Notes: generated from the letters alone by a model not told the origin. Shown: positions 7,983 to 17,014, numbered from the stretch's first letter. The stretch is 64,000 bases of DNA from Treponema sp. Marseille-Q3903 (GCF_014334335.1 NZ_JACSEU010000001.1:1550001-1614000), one strand, 5' to 3'. Numbers and translations: made by a program.

Positions 7983-8387
7983 ATGAAAAAATTATTTAGT
8001 CTAATTATAGTTTTATTTTGTGTTCAGTTTTTAGTAACTGCACAGGAAGAACCAACATGTTTTAAAATAATAGAAAAAGAATCAAATACAATTTTTATTG
8101 GATTATCAAATAAGAAAGTCTGGACTGATCAAGAAGTCAGAAATATTTATGCTCAATATAAATTAGATAATATGGATGAAAAATCACGCATATGGGATAA
8201 CAGTTTTACAGCCGAAGAGCTTGAGAAAGTATCTCAGACATTCCGTGATTCTTACGACTATTCTATTGCTTATGGCAGCTATATAGAAGATTGGCATGAT
8301 TATGGTATTCTTGCTACCTTCTATCTTGGCAAAGATGAAAATGGAAAATATTTATTTAAGATTTTTGAAATAGGAACTGTTTTATAA
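7983..8387 (+). CDS. Secreted protein of unknown function
   Basis: 134 aa with a clear signal peptide (MKKLFSLIIVLFCVQFLVTAQ, cleavage near residue 21). The mature part is acidic, with no cysteine pairs or known motif that I recognise; the C-terminus GKYLFKIFEIGTVL suggests a small beta-rich domain. TGGAG 9 nt before ATG gives a good start. It is convergent with the secreted-protein cluster at 8.4-14.4 kb and may belong to the same cargo. Confidence 0.75.
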   Translation: MKKLFSLIIVLFCVQFLVTAQEEPTCFKIIEKESNTIFIGLSNKKVWTDQEVRNIYAQYKLDNMDEKSRIWDNSFTAEELEKVSQTFRDSYDYSIAYGSYIEDWHDYGILATFYLGKDENGKYLFKIFEIGTVL

Positions 8388-8391
8388 CTTC

Positions 8392-8424
8392 TTTTAGTCC
8401 TATAATGAAAATATAGGACTAAAA
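8392..8424. terminator. Hairpin between convergent genes
   Basis: Perfect inverted repeat TTTTAGTCCTATA / TATAGGACTAAAA with a 7-nt loop, between two convergent genes. The A/T ends would give a U-rich tail only in part, so a bidirectional terminator is plausible but not canonical. Confidence 0.5.
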
Positions 8425-8431
8425 AACATTT

Positions 8432-8962
8432 CTAGTTTTTATTTAAATAATTTTTAAGAACGTAATCTCTGCCTTTTGCATTGTATCGTTCTGCAATTTC
8501 AAAAAATAATTTCAAATCTGAACAATCGTATTCAAGTCTTATAAATTGACTGCCTTGTTTAGTTGTCGAAACAGAATAGTCTAAATTTTTACAACATGGC
8601 GCAATATCACAAATATCTTTTATGTCAGCCAGATAAATCAAATTCATACTATAAGTCAGGAACGATTTTGTTGAATCTACTGCATCTGAATATTCACTTG
8701 GACTTGAAAACCATTTTGACCAGATGTAATAAACAGTTGGTAATGTTGAATCAAATGTCTGAACTTGAGTATTTTTGTTTTTATTATCAGACATTGTTAT
8801 AAGCAATCTGCATCGGTTTCCATCACTATATTCTGTAATTTCAAATGTCTGTCCATAAACGCCACCATTGTAAATTTTCTTGGTAGTAGTAGTTTGTGCA
8901 TACAATCCATTAATTGTTATTAAGAATAAAATTGTCAACATAACAATAATTTTATTTTTCAT
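8432..8962 (-). CDS. Secreted protein of unknown function
   Basis: 176 aa. The start at 8962 (MKNKIIVMLTILFLITINGLYAQ, a signal peptide) is chosen over an upstream frame because GGAGGAAC lies 5-10 nt before it. The mature part begins with a Thr-rich stretch and ends in a region with paired cysteines (APCCKN) and FEIAERYNAKGRDYVLKNY. No family recognised. It lies just downstream of, and co-directional with, the CHAT gene, so it is probably part of the same secreted cluster. Confidence 0.75.
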   Translation of the reverse strand: MKNKIIVMLTILFLITINGLYAQTTTTKKIYNGGVYGQTFEITEYSDGNRCRLLITMSDNKNKNTQVQTFDSTLPTVYYIWSKWFSSPSEYSDAVDSTKSFLTYSMNLIYLADIKDICDIAPCCKNLDYSVSTTKQGSQFIRLEYDCSDLKLFFEIAERYNAKGRDYVLKNYLNKN

Positions 8963-8981
8963 AAAAGTTCCTCCAAATATT

Positions 8982-11900
8982 TTATTCATAAAGAACAAAT
9001 GCAGCCCAATAATATGGGTGGTTATAATCATCACTATTACGGAATTCATTTTTTACTTTACGATATGCCTCAGAGTACGACATTCCGCTTTTTACTTTTT
9101 TATACATTCTAGTCATGAATTCAGCTGTTGCTGCATCATCTACACTCCAAAGAGTTACTCCGACATTTTTAGAACCAGCTACCATAAATGCACGAGAAAG
9201 ACCAACCATTCCTTCTCCTTTTTTTACTTCACCAAGACCTGTTTGGCAAGCAGAAAGACAAACCATTTGTGCATTAAGATTTAATGAAGATGCTTCTCCG
9301 ATAGTTAAATAACCATCATCAGTCGAATCACTAATTTTTCCTGATACCTCAGAGAAAAGGACACTGGACATTTCACTTAAATCAGAATCATAATATCCAT
9401 GACAAGCGAAATGTAAAATCGAATAATTTGCGAGACTTCCATTTTTTGACATTGATTTAAGATTTGCTTCACTTGCTATTTTCTGTGTTTCAACTTTAGC
9501 TTTTGTAAATGTACTTTTTTGAAGGGTTTCAATCTCAACAATTGTTCCTGGTAAATCACGCCAGTTTAATTTTTTCTGTTCATAGTATTTTGCAGATCCT
9601 TCATTTTTTATGAGTTCCTGTAAAGCTTCCGCAGAAAGTTTTGTTTGACTTTCTACAGTCGCAAAACTTCTATCAAAACCACGCTTCCCAGTTCCTCGTA
9701 ATGTTTGGTTATGCTCCTCCTCTGATAATGATTTGTCATACCACGCTCCACCAAACAATAAAGTATCTTTATTAGATGTTTTTATTGAATCAGCAATCAT
9801 ACTGACAGAAATTGATGGAGATATCCCTATAGAGTATTTTTTTCCAAATTCTGGAGAGTCAGAATTTTCTCTAAGAATATCAAAAGGTAAAAATGATAAA
9901 TTTCCGTCTGTTACGATTAATATATCTTTACAGCCTTTTAAATGTGGTAAAACAGGATTTATAAGTTTTTCATATAATTCGTTTCTTTGTTTTTCAAAAG
10001 TTACTTCTGATTTTATTGGTCTGTGTGTAATTGCATCCCTTAAGATATTAATTGTAGTATTATAATCGTATTTCGGATCAAGACAAACTGTAGTAATATT
10101 TTTATTTGTAGCAATTATACAATATGCAAAACTTTCATTATTTTCTGTTTCTGGTTCATAAAGAACATATTCAATTATTGCCCTGTTTTTTCCACACCAT
10201 TTTTTTATCTCATTTGCTTTTGGAGGCTGTGGATTTCTTAATTGGGCATAAGCCGGTATTCTTTTACTAATTTTTTCATCAAGTTTAGAAAGTGATTTCT
10301 CTGATGTTGATAGATTTTTTTCCGCTTCAATTAATTTCTTAGAATCTCTTTCGTTTTTTGATATATTATTTTGTTTTTCAATCTCATTTCTTGAAATATC
10401 TATTTGTTGTATTAATTTTTTAATTTCATCACGTTCAGATTCTGAAACACCATCAAGATTAATAGCTCTCTCAAGACCAATTTGATCAAGGAAGCCTCTA
10501 CTTCTAAGCATTTCAGAATATTCTAATGCTTTTTCTGGATTATTATTTCTTGTTTCAAAATCAACACCAAAATAATAAATATATAATGAATCTTTTAGTA
10601 ATTGTGATTTTATAGAAGTCATATCTAATCTTGCACGTTCAATTGTATCAATTGCTAAAGCGATAGTTTCCCTAATGAAATCAATATTTGTATCAAATCC
10701 ATCTGTACGTGAATTTTTTAAAATCGTAGTAAGTACAGAAATAATTTGATTGTAATTTGTACTAACTTTATATCCTTCATAGCAATTTCTAAAATTTTCA
10801 ATTGCTTTTTTATAGTCATTAATAATGGCATAATGACATCCAAGCATATAATATTCTGTAGATGCTTTTGCGGATTTTTCTCCGCATTGGTTTATATAAA
10901 CATTTAGAGCTGCTTTATATAAAGCTTCAGCATCTTCGTACTCTTGATAAATTTCATATATACCTGCAATTCTATCATATGCATCTGCAACATCTGTAGT
11001 TTCAACTCCGTATATGTCAATTAAAGTATTCATGCATTTACGAAAATACTCTAGAGCTAATAAATAATCACCTTTATTCTCGCAAGCATCGCCCATTCCT
11101 AGGTAACATCTTGCAACATCAGAATGTTTTTCTCCATAAAACTTTGTAAATATATCAGCAGCCTGAGTATACATTTTAAAAGCTGAATCATAATCACCTT
11201 GTGAAATATAAAGTCTTCCCAAAGCTTTATTTGTGGTAGCAATTCTTGGATGTACATTACCAAAGAGTTTTATGAATATAGAATTTGCTGCTTCATAATT
11301 AGCAATTGCCCGAGAATAGTCACCCATTCCTTGATATACTTGTCCAATATTTGAATATGCTACACCGGTGTTTTCAGTATTACCATATAGTTTTAAATTA
11401 ATATCTAGAGCTTTTTTCCAATTATCAAGAGCTTTTGGATAATCTGATTTTGCATAATACAAGCAACCAAGTTGATTATATAAAATTGCATAATATGATG
11501 AATAAAAATTTGCATTAAGTTCAGTTAATATTTTATCAGCATATTCAAATAAATCTAATGCATCATCGAACATTTGGTAGTCTGAATAAATTGAAGCAAG
11601 ATTTATTATTGTATTTGCGACATCATAATCAAATTCACCAGATATTTTTTTTCTGATTTCTAATGATTTTGAATAATTATAAAAAGCATCTTCATATTTT
11701 CCTGCATAATAATTTTCTACACCGATATTAAAATAACATGCTGCTGTTTTTAAGTTATCCTCTGAATATGTTTTCTTATAAATATTCAAAGCTTTATTGT
11801 AATAATTTATTGCTGTTAAATGGTCTCCTTTTGCGCCATATACCATTCCTATATCGCTATAACAAGTTGCAACTTCTTTATAGTTTTCGCCAAAGAGTGA

Positions 11901-12326
11901 AATTATAATATCAAGAGATTTATTATAATAATTTAATGCATTTTCAAAATCAGAGTAATCATAATAAATATTTCCAATAAAAATTAAAGTATTTGCTTCG
12001 CTTTCTTTATCACCATTTGTAGAACTGTAAAATTTTAAAGCTTTATTAAGCCATGTTAAAGCTTGTTGATAATCAACTTTATTGTAATATGTTAATCCTG
12101 TAAAAAAATAAACATCGTTAGTATAAATATGGTTTTTACCATATACTTTTTCATAAATAGGAATTGCTTTAAGATAATAATTTAGAGCATTGTTATAATC
12201 CTGATTGTTAAAATATTCATTTCCTTTTGAATAAAGCGAATAAGCTTCATCAGATGTTTGTGTAAAAGTAGAAAAATTGAAAATTAAAAGAATTATAAGG
12301 CCAGTAAATAGTTTCTTTAATTTCAT
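8982..12326 (-). CDS. Secreted TPR-CHAT caspase-like protein
   Basis: 1,114 aa. Residues 1-23 form a signal peptide. They are followed by about a dozen tetratricopeptide units of roughly 42 residues of the kinesin-light-chain type (for example ALNYYNKSLDIIISLFGENY) up to about residue 520, a helical coiled region (about 570-680) and a C-terminal CHAT domain. The caspase-like dyad is visible: His near 976 in HFACHGYYD and Cys near 1027 in LSACQTGLGE. CHAT proteins are clan CD peptidases; known bacterial examples are mainly cytoplasmic effectors, so an exported one is notable. AAGGAA precedes the ATG. It lies in a minus-strand cluster with four other membrane or secreted proteins. Substrate and trigger are unknown. 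Confidence 0.88.
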   Translation of the reverse strand: MKLKKLFTGLIILLIFNFSTFTQTSDEAYSLYSKGNEYFNNQDYNNALNYYLKAIPIYEKVYGKNHIYTNDVYFFTGLTYYNKVDYQQALTWLNKALKFYSSTNGDKESEANTLIFIGNIYYDYSDFENALNYYNKSLDIIISLFGENYKEVATCYSDIGMVYGAKGDHLTAINYYNKALNIYKKTYSEDNLKTAACYFNIGVENYYAGKYEDAFYNYSKSLEIRKKISGEFDYDVANTIINLASIYSDYQMFDDALDLFEYADKILTELNANFYSSYYAILYNQLGCLYYAKSDYPKALDNWKKALDINLKLYGNTENTGVAYSNIGQVYQGMGDYSRAIANYEAANSIFIKLFGNVHPRIATTNKALGRLYISQGDYDSAFKMYTQAADIFTKFYGEKHSDVARCYLGMGDACENKGDYLLALEYFRKCMNTLIDIYGVETTDVADAYDRIAGIYEIYQEYEDAEALYKAALNVYINQCGEKSAKASTEYYMLGCHYAIINDYKKAIENFRNCYEGYKVSTNYNQIISVLTTILKNSRTDGFDTNIDFIRETIALAIDTIERARLDMTSIKSQLLKDSLYIYYFGVDFETRNNNPEKALEYSEMLRSRGFLDQIGLERAINLDGVSESERDEIKKLIQQIDISRNEIEKQNNISKNERDSKKLIEAEKNLSTSEKSLSKLDEKISKRIPAYAQLRNPQPPKANEIKKWCGKNRAIIEYVLYEPETENNESFAYCIIATNKNITTVCLDPKYDYNTTINILRDAITHRPIKSEVTFEKQRNELYEKLINPVLPHLKGCKDILIVTDGNLSFLPFDILRENSDSPEFGKKYSIGISPSISVSMIADSIKTSNKDTLLFGGAWYDKSLSEEEHNQTLRGTGKRGFDRSFATVESQTKLSAEALQELIKNEGSAKYYEQKKLNWRDLPGTIVEIETLQKSTFTKAKVETQKIASEANLKSMSKNGSLANYSILHFACHGYYDSDLSEMSSVLFSEVSGKISDSTDDGYLTIGEASSLNLNAQMVCLSACQTGLGEVKKGEGMVGLSRAFMVAGSKNVGVTLWSVDDAATAEFMTRMYKKVKSGMSYSEAYRKVKNEFRNSDDYNHPYYWAAFVLYE

Positions 12327-12342
12327 TTTTAATTCCTTAATT

Positions 12343-13044
12343 TTATAAAAGTTGAATCATATTTAATTCGTCATCTTCATTTTCAGATAATTCAATATCA
12401 GAATTTCCATTAGAAAAGAAAATTAGAAATAATGTGAATATACAAATAACAGCAATAGGTAATAAAACTAAAATAGGTTTTTCTTGTTTACCTAAAATAA
12501 GCCATAAAATAGTACCTACACACCCACCAAAAGAACAAATCAAAATGGTAAAACTTGCCCACATATTTATTTTCGTAACAGAAAAATCAAATTCTTTTGT
12601 CGGATTTAATCTACTTCCAGTTTTTTTGGGATTTAAATAGACATCGTATAATGGTCCTATTTCAGTTTTTTCAAGTAACGAAACATGTACTTCCCAATTC
12701 TTTTGCCAAAACTTTGAACCTTTATTAACCATATGCCATGCAACAGAAAAGAAAAAGCCTAATCCTGATAAAATTGAAATTACAGGAGCAAAAAAAGAAT
12801 AGTTATTATTTTCAACATATTTACATAAAATTGCAAATAAAGCAGTGTATATAATTGTTATGAATGCCCAAAAGAATCCTGTTCGTCTCCAATATAAATC
12901 AATTTCGAATTTTCTGATTTCTTGAGCTTCTTTTAATGCTGTAAAACGAGATCTTTCATTTTGATTGTTTAGATTTTCAGGAAACAATTCTAAATATTTT
13001 TCATTTTGTGTAATACTTTTAGCTTTTCTTTTTTGTTTACTCAT
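12343..13044 (-). CDS. Membrane protein with two helix pairs
   Basis: 233 aa. A basic, charged N-terminus is followed by two hydrophobic hairpins (about residues 57-100 and 160-205) and a cytoplasmic acidic tail. The stretch YWRRTGFFWAFITIIY and VAWHMVNKGSKFWQKNWEVH resembles membrane proteins found near defence genes that I only partly recall (RipA-like or SLATT-like), so no family is asserted. It sits 16 nt upstream of the CHAT gene and is probably co-transcribed, suggesting a membrane partner. Confidence 0.75.
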   Translation of the reverse strand: MSKQKRKAKSITQNEKYLELFPENLNNQNERSRFTALKEAQEIRKFEIDLYWRRTGFFWAFITIIYTALFAILCKYVENNNYSFFAPVISILSGLGFFFSVAWHMVNKGSKFWQKNWEVHVSLLEKTEIGPLYDVYLNPKKTGSRLNPTKEFDFSVTKINMWASFTILICSFGGCVGTILWLILGKQEKPILVLLPIAVICIFTLFLIFFSNGNSDIELSENEDDELNMIQLL

Positions 13045-13073
13045 AATTTGTAATTCCTAGTAAAAAATAATAA

Positions 13074-13098
13074 AGCCTTGTAATTAAATTACAAGGCT
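13074..13098 (-). terminator. Terminator after the PPC-domain gene
   Basis: Near-perfect 12-bp stem AGCCTTGTAATT / AATTACAAGGCT followed on the minus strand by a T-rich tail. It separates the 13121 gene from the 13044-CHAT pair, which may therefore use their own promoter or readthrough. Confidence 0.7.
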
Positions 13099-13120
13099 AA
13101 TTCGTCAGATTTTGATTTTA

Positions 13121-13819
13121 TTAGTTTGTATAAAGTTCAAAATAAGACATATATCTAGAGTTGTTTTTTACAACTATATGGAAGTTACCATCCCATCTAG
13201 GAACGAAACTACACCATGCACTTGTGCTATATGAAGTATCTTTATCTATAAGATTCCAATTTGAATCATAAATATACAAATCAAGGTCACAACCATCTAA
13301 AGAATAAACATCAACTTCTGCATATCGACCTGCAACAAAGCCTACGTTGTAATATGAAACTTTACTGTTTCCATATACATAAGAATAATCATATTTTGGT
13401 CCACCAAATGCACCGCGTGTAGCAGATGATTTTACAAGTTTTTCAACAGTTTTTGCATATGCAAGTAAAGTTTTATCTTTGCCGGCTAATTTTTTTCCAT
13501 CTTCTAAAAGTTGTTCTGCAGTATACTGTTTCTTTTCAGAAGCGCTTTCCTTATAACCAGATTCATCCTGAGAAGCTTTTGTTGTCATTTCTTGAGTTGG
13601 AATTTGCGCTAAGATTTCAGCTGCACAAAGTAATGATGAAGCTGATCCATTTTTGTAACCGTAATCTGCTAACTGGAAGGCTGTCTGTATAGAAGCCATT
13701 TCTTCTGATACAGGTGTTTTAAGTTCTTCTTTTGCTTCAATTTCTGGCTGATTTGCGGCCTGTGCAAATACAGATGTTGCAATTAAAGCACTTGCGAAAA
13801 TAACCATTAGTTTTTTCAT
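13121..13819 (-). CDS. Secreted protein with a C-terminal PPC-like domain
   Basis: 232 aa. Signal peptide MKKLMVIFASALIATSVFAQA. A helical middle (about 30-130) resembles tandem-helix periplasmic proteins. The C-terminal domain (about 150-232) reads like a bacterial pre-peptidase C-terminal (PPC) beta-sandwich: GRYAEVDVYSLDGCDLDLYI, then SAWCSFVPRWDGNFHIVV. PPC domains often accompany secreted peptidases, which fits the TPR-CHAT neighbour. AAGGAG lies upstream of the start. Confidence 0.75.
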   Translation of the reverse strand: MKKLMVIFASALIATSVFAQAANQPEIEAKEELKTPVSEEMASIQTAFQLADYGYKNGSASSLLCAAEILAQIPTQEMTTKASQDESGYKESASEKKQYTAEQLLEDGKKLAGKDKTLLAYAKTVEKLVKSSATRGAFGGPKYDYSYVYGNSKVSYYNVGFVAGRYAEVDVYSLDGCDLDLYIYDSNWNLIDKDTSYSTSAWCSFVPRWDGNFHIVVKNNSRYMSYFELYTN

Positions 13820-13876
13820 TTTTTCTTTTATTCTCCTTGGATTTATTTTATAAAAAGATTTATAAAAATCAATTTA

Positions 13877-14365
13877 TTACTTAATTAATGGAATAATGTT
13901 TGTCCAATAATTATCTTTGCTTTTATCATAATTATTTATAACAACATAAGGTGCTGCTGGGTTACGAGTGATTAAAGCAACGCTAACATCGCATCCACGC
14001 TGTTTCATTAATGCCTTTACAGATGAAGCTAAATCATTATTTGGGTTCACGGTTCTCATGTGATCAAAATCTATTACATAGCCCATTGATTCAATCCAGG
14101 TAGGTACATATTTATCAATTATTGAATTACCATAACCATCGTGGTATGTGTAAGTATCATAAAGCCAATAATGAATTTTACCATGTCCTTCAATATAAGC
14201 CCATCCATCCTGTTCTTTGTAAGATTCTGCTACATTATAAAACCATTTTCCATTAAGTGTTACACCAGAATCCCAATGCCATCCTCCACTTTCTATTGGA
14301 GGTTCTTCAGCAAAAAGAATAATTGAAATAAATATAAGAGGAAGAAAAAGTAATTTTTTTTTCAT
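13877..14365 (-). CDS. Secreted protein of unknown function
   Basis: 162 aa. Signal peptide MKKKLLFLPLIFISIILFAE with cleavage near residue 20. The mature part is aromatic-rich (GGWHWDSGVTLNGKWFYNV, KIHYWLYDTYTYHDGYG) and ends VVINNYDKSKDNYWTNIIPLIK. No family recognised. AGGAGTGAGG precedes the ATG. Probable first gene of the minus-strand secreted cluster that leads to the CHAT gene. Confidence 0.75.
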   Translation of the reverse strand: MKKKLLFLPLIFISIILFAEEPPIESGGWHWDSGVTLNGKWFYNVAESYKEQDGWAYIEGHGKIHYWLYDTYTYHDGYGNSIIDKYVPTWIESMGYVIDFDHMRTVNPNNDLASSVKALMKQRGCDVSVALITRNPAAPYVVINNYDKSKDNYWTNIIPLIK

Positions 14366-14501
14366 AACCTCACTCCTAGTTGTAAAATCATTTTTCAGTT
14401 TCTGTCTAATTTTTTTTAATATTTTGTTATTAACAATTATAAACCTTTTTAGCTTTAAAATACAGTAAATTACTAATTTTTTATATTGTGCTTTTCTTCT
14501 A

Positions 14502-14541
14502 TTGACAACAGCCTTTATTCAAGCTATCTTGAATTAAAGGC
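14502..14541 (+). promoter_or_regulatory. Promoter of the RNase III/NYN pair with palindromic operator
   Basis: -35 TTGACA (14502-14507), 17-bp spacer, -10 TATCTT (14525-14530). A near-perfect inverted repeat (14511-14523 with 14528-14541) is centred on the spacer and -10, as expected for a repressor operator. The leader of about 200 nt to the ATG at 14740 holds smaller hairpins (TTCCC/GGGAA 14586-14603; ACACTTCGAAGTGT-like near 14702-14714). Nothing else is seen in 14366-14739. Confidence 0.6.
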
Positions 14542-14739
14542 ACTTCATTTGACACAGTGATTTAGAATTAACCTAAATGAATTGCTTCCCTTTTCGAGGG
14601 GAATCAGTCCAACTTATTTTAGTTTTAATGAATCTGTATTGAAAGTTCGTGTTTGATTTACCTTAAATATTTTACATTATTTATTTAACATCAATTATGA
14701 ACACTCGAAGTGTCTTCAAAAATCTATTTGGAGGCATTC

Positions 14740-15882
14740 ATGAATTTTAGTGAACAACAATCAATTATCAATTCTCAAAGAGAAATCGAAGAAAAAATCG
14801 GTTACAGTTTCGGGACAAACCGTCGTTTATTAGTACAGGCCTTTACAAGAAAATCTTTTGCCGAAGAAAATGAAGGAATCGAGGATAACGAAGTTCTTGA
14901 ATTTTACGGAGATCAGCTTGTAAACACCATTATGACAAAATGGATGTTTGACTCATTCAGCCAATACTCTGGCAGTTTTCAAAATGATTATTATTATTCT
15001 AAAAAAAATGAAGCTGAACTTTCTGAAATACGTGCCAGTTATATTAATAAATCTGCGTTGGCGCATTGTATAAGAATTCTTCAGCTAGAGTATTTTCTTC
15101 TGCTTGGCAAAGGTGATATAAAAAAAGAAATCTGGAATAATGATAAAGTTCTTTGCGATTTATTCGAAGCAATCATTGGTGCTATTGCTGTGCATTCAGC
15201 CACCCGTACATCAAATGGCTATAAATGGAATTATGATATTATAGAAAAGTCCTGTAAGAAAATGTGGGATATGTTAGATATCAAAGAAGACTATGTTGAA
15301 GAACTTGAATGTTTATGTGAAGAAATGGATATAGACTATCCAAAATATATTCCTCAACCAGTTTATCTTACCCCATCAGGACAAGAGTATCGTTGTAAAA
15401 TTGAACTTTATAATGATGACGGAAATTGTTTTAAAAGTTTAGAAGCTTCCGGAAATTCAAAAGTAGTTGCACAATTAAATGCAGCACAAGCTGCAATAAA
15501 CTATCTTGTAGGAAGTCAAATTAAAACTGAGCTTCAAAATGCAACTCCCGAAAATGCACTTGAATTATTAAATGTTCTTTTTTTAAGAAAACAAATTGCG
15601 AAACCAGAATTTAATTTTCCTTCTTGTAAAAATGAAGATGGTAATCAGGTCTGGACTTGTGAATGTTATATTACAACATTTGAAAATCTTCCAGGCTATA
15701 AAGAACATGGTATCGATACTGGTTATACAAAACAGGAAGCAAAACAAAATGCCGCCTATGATTTAATTTGCTGGTACTTAGATAAACCAAATGAAAATCG
15801 TATATGGATTTGTCCGGTATGTGGTGCTGAAAATTCATATGATACAAGAATATGTACAACTTGTTACGAAGGCGAAAACTAA
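14740..15882 (+). CDS. RNase III with two dsRNA-binding domains and a zinc ribbon
   Basis: 380 aa. The RNase III domain (about 15-170) has both catalytic signatures: NEVLEFYGD (E51, D58) and the second metal pair D140/E143 in CDLFEAIIGAI. Two dsRNA-binding domains follow (about 187-247, ending AQLNAAQAAINYL, and about 262-337, ending KQEAKQNAAYDLICWYL), then a RanBP2-like zinc ribbon (C358-x2-C361, C372-x2-C375). Housekeeping Rnc is about 240 aa with a single dsRBD, so this is an extra, elaborated enzyme. The start at 14740 follows TTGGAGG; an upstream in-frame codon lacks a ribosome site. Followed after 21 nt by the NYN-LOTUS gene on the same strand. Confidence 0.9.
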   Translation: MNFSEQQSIINSQREIEEKIGYSFGTNRRLLVQAFTRKSFAEENEGIEDNEVLEFYGDQLVNTIMTKWMFDSFSQYSGSFQNDYYYSKKNEAELSEIRASYINKSALAHCIRILQLEYFLLLGKGDIKKEIWNNDKVLCDLFEAIIGAIAVHSATRTSNGYKWNYDIIEKSCKKMWDMLDIKEDYVEELECLCEEMDIDYPKYIPQPVYLTPSGQEYRCKIELYNDDGNCFKSLEASGNSKVVAQLNAAQAAINYLVGSQIKTELQNATPENALELLNVLFLRKQIAKPEFNFPSCKNEDGNQVWTCECYITTFENLPGYKEHGIDTGYTKQEAKQNAAYDLICWYLDKPNENRIWICPVCGAENSYDTRICTTCYEGEN

Positions 15883-15903
15883 AAAAAATATAAGGATAAA
15901 AAT

Positions 15904-16641
15904 ATGGAAAATGAATTAGGAAAAATTGCATTATTAATTGATGCAGATAATTTTAAACAAATAAATAAAATAAAACCTGCCATTCTTGAAATTTCTAAGT
16001 ATGGCAAAATTTCATTAAAACGTGCTTATGCTAATTGGACAAAAGATCAGTTCAGTAATTGGGGCGAGGTACTTCGTAATTTTGCAATTAAGCCTATTCA
16101 TCAAATTGATTATGTATCTGGAAAAAATGCAACAGATATGGCACTTACAATAGACGCAATGGATTTTCTATATAACTCAGATTACGATGTTTTTGTAATT
16201 GTTTCAGGTGACAGTGATTTTACTCCACTTGCAATTAAATTAAAGGAATCCGGTAAAACCGTAATTGGAATTAGTGCAAAAGGTAATACTTCAGAAGCGT
16301 TTGTCTCATCTTGTGATAATTTTATTTATACAGAAAATCTTGAAAATGAAACACAAGAAACTTCAACCCCAGAAGATGATAAAGAAGTCACGAAGAAAGA
16401 TAAAAATCTTGAATTACAGGATTTAATCAAAAAAGCTTATGACAGTAAGAATGATGAAGAATATGTAAATGTTTCTATTGCCGGTTCTTATATAAAACGT
16501 GTAAAACCAGATTTTGATATTAGGAATTATGGTGTAAAAAAACTTACTGACTATTTGAAAAAATATCCTAAGCTTTATGATGTCAAAAATAGAAAATCTG
16601 GTAATAAATTAATATTTACTTATAAAATTAAAGAATCCTAA
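15904..16641 (+). CDS. NYN-domain nuclease with C-terminal LOTUS (OST-HTH) domain
   Basis: 245 aa. The NYN/LabA-like PIN-fold domain (about 7-145) has the acidic residues expected for metal-dependent RNA cleavage: D13 and D15 (ALLIDADNF), D78 (GKNATDMAL), D103 and D105 (VSGDSDFTPL). After a charged linker, residues about 168-245 fit a LOTUS/OST-HTH RNA-binding domain (VSIAGSYIKRVKPDFDIRNYG, then KKYPKLYDV). It starts 21 nt after the RNase III gene. The pairing suggests two nucleases acting on structured or double-stranded RNA. Confidence 0.88.
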   Translation: MENELGKIALLIDADNFKQINKIKPAILEISKYGKISLKRAYANWTKDQFSNWGEVLRNFAIKPIHQIDYVSGKNATDMALTIDAMDFLYNSDYDVFVIVSGDSDFTPLAIKLKESGKTVIGISAKGNTSEAFVSSCDNFIYTENLENETQETSTPEDDKEVTKKDKNLELQDLIKKAYDSKNDEEYVNVSIAGSYIKRVKPDFDIRNYGVKKLTDYLKKYPKLYDVKNRKSGNKLIFTYKIKES

Positions 16642-16680
16642 TTTAGCAAGTAAAAAAAGCTTCCAAACTCTCTCCGATTT
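16642..16680. repeat. 39-bp direct repeat, copy 1 (with hairpin)
   Basis: Identical to 36198-36236. Here its CTCTCCGAT end pairs imperfectly with ATCGGGGAGAG at about 16702-16712, giving a possible terminator between the convergent genes ending at 16641 and 16724. Confidence 0.8.
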
Positions 16681-16723
16681 GCCAGGGGGTAAGATCTTCG
16701 CTATCGGGGAGAGCCTTTTGCAG

Positions 16724-17014
16724 TTACTTATATTTTTTTGTCACACGTTTAATATAAGGCTTATCGCTCAAGTTAGGTTTTGGCTTAGATAAATAATTTT
16801 GCCGATTTCTTTCTCGAATCGGTAAATTATGTTCTCTTTCTTTTTTGCTTTCATATATCCTTCTAATAAATCTCCCACAGTTAGGACATTTATAAAAGCC
16901 GTCCTTTTTATCTTTCAAGAAGTTTTGAAATATATCCTGCTTCTTACAAAATCCACAATGTAATAAACAATCTTTTAATTCACCTGGTAATAAAGAATAA
17001 TTTCTACCTTTCAT
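16724..17014 (-). CDS. Small zinc-ribbon protein
   Basis: 96 aa from ATG at 17014, which overlaps the helicase stop by 4 nt (ATGA). Two cysteine pairs (HCGFCKKQ and YKCPNCGRFI) make a zinc ribbon, followed by a very basic tail (KPYIKRVTKKYK), so nucleic-acid binding is likely. Last gene of the prophage minus-strand series. No family recognised; possibly a late or replication regulator. Confidence 0.65.
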   Translation of the reverse strand: MKGRNYSLLPGELKDCLLHCGFCKKQDIFQNFLKDKKDGFYKCPNCGRFIRRIYESKKEREHNLPIRERNRQNYLSKPKPNLSDKPYIKRVTKKYK

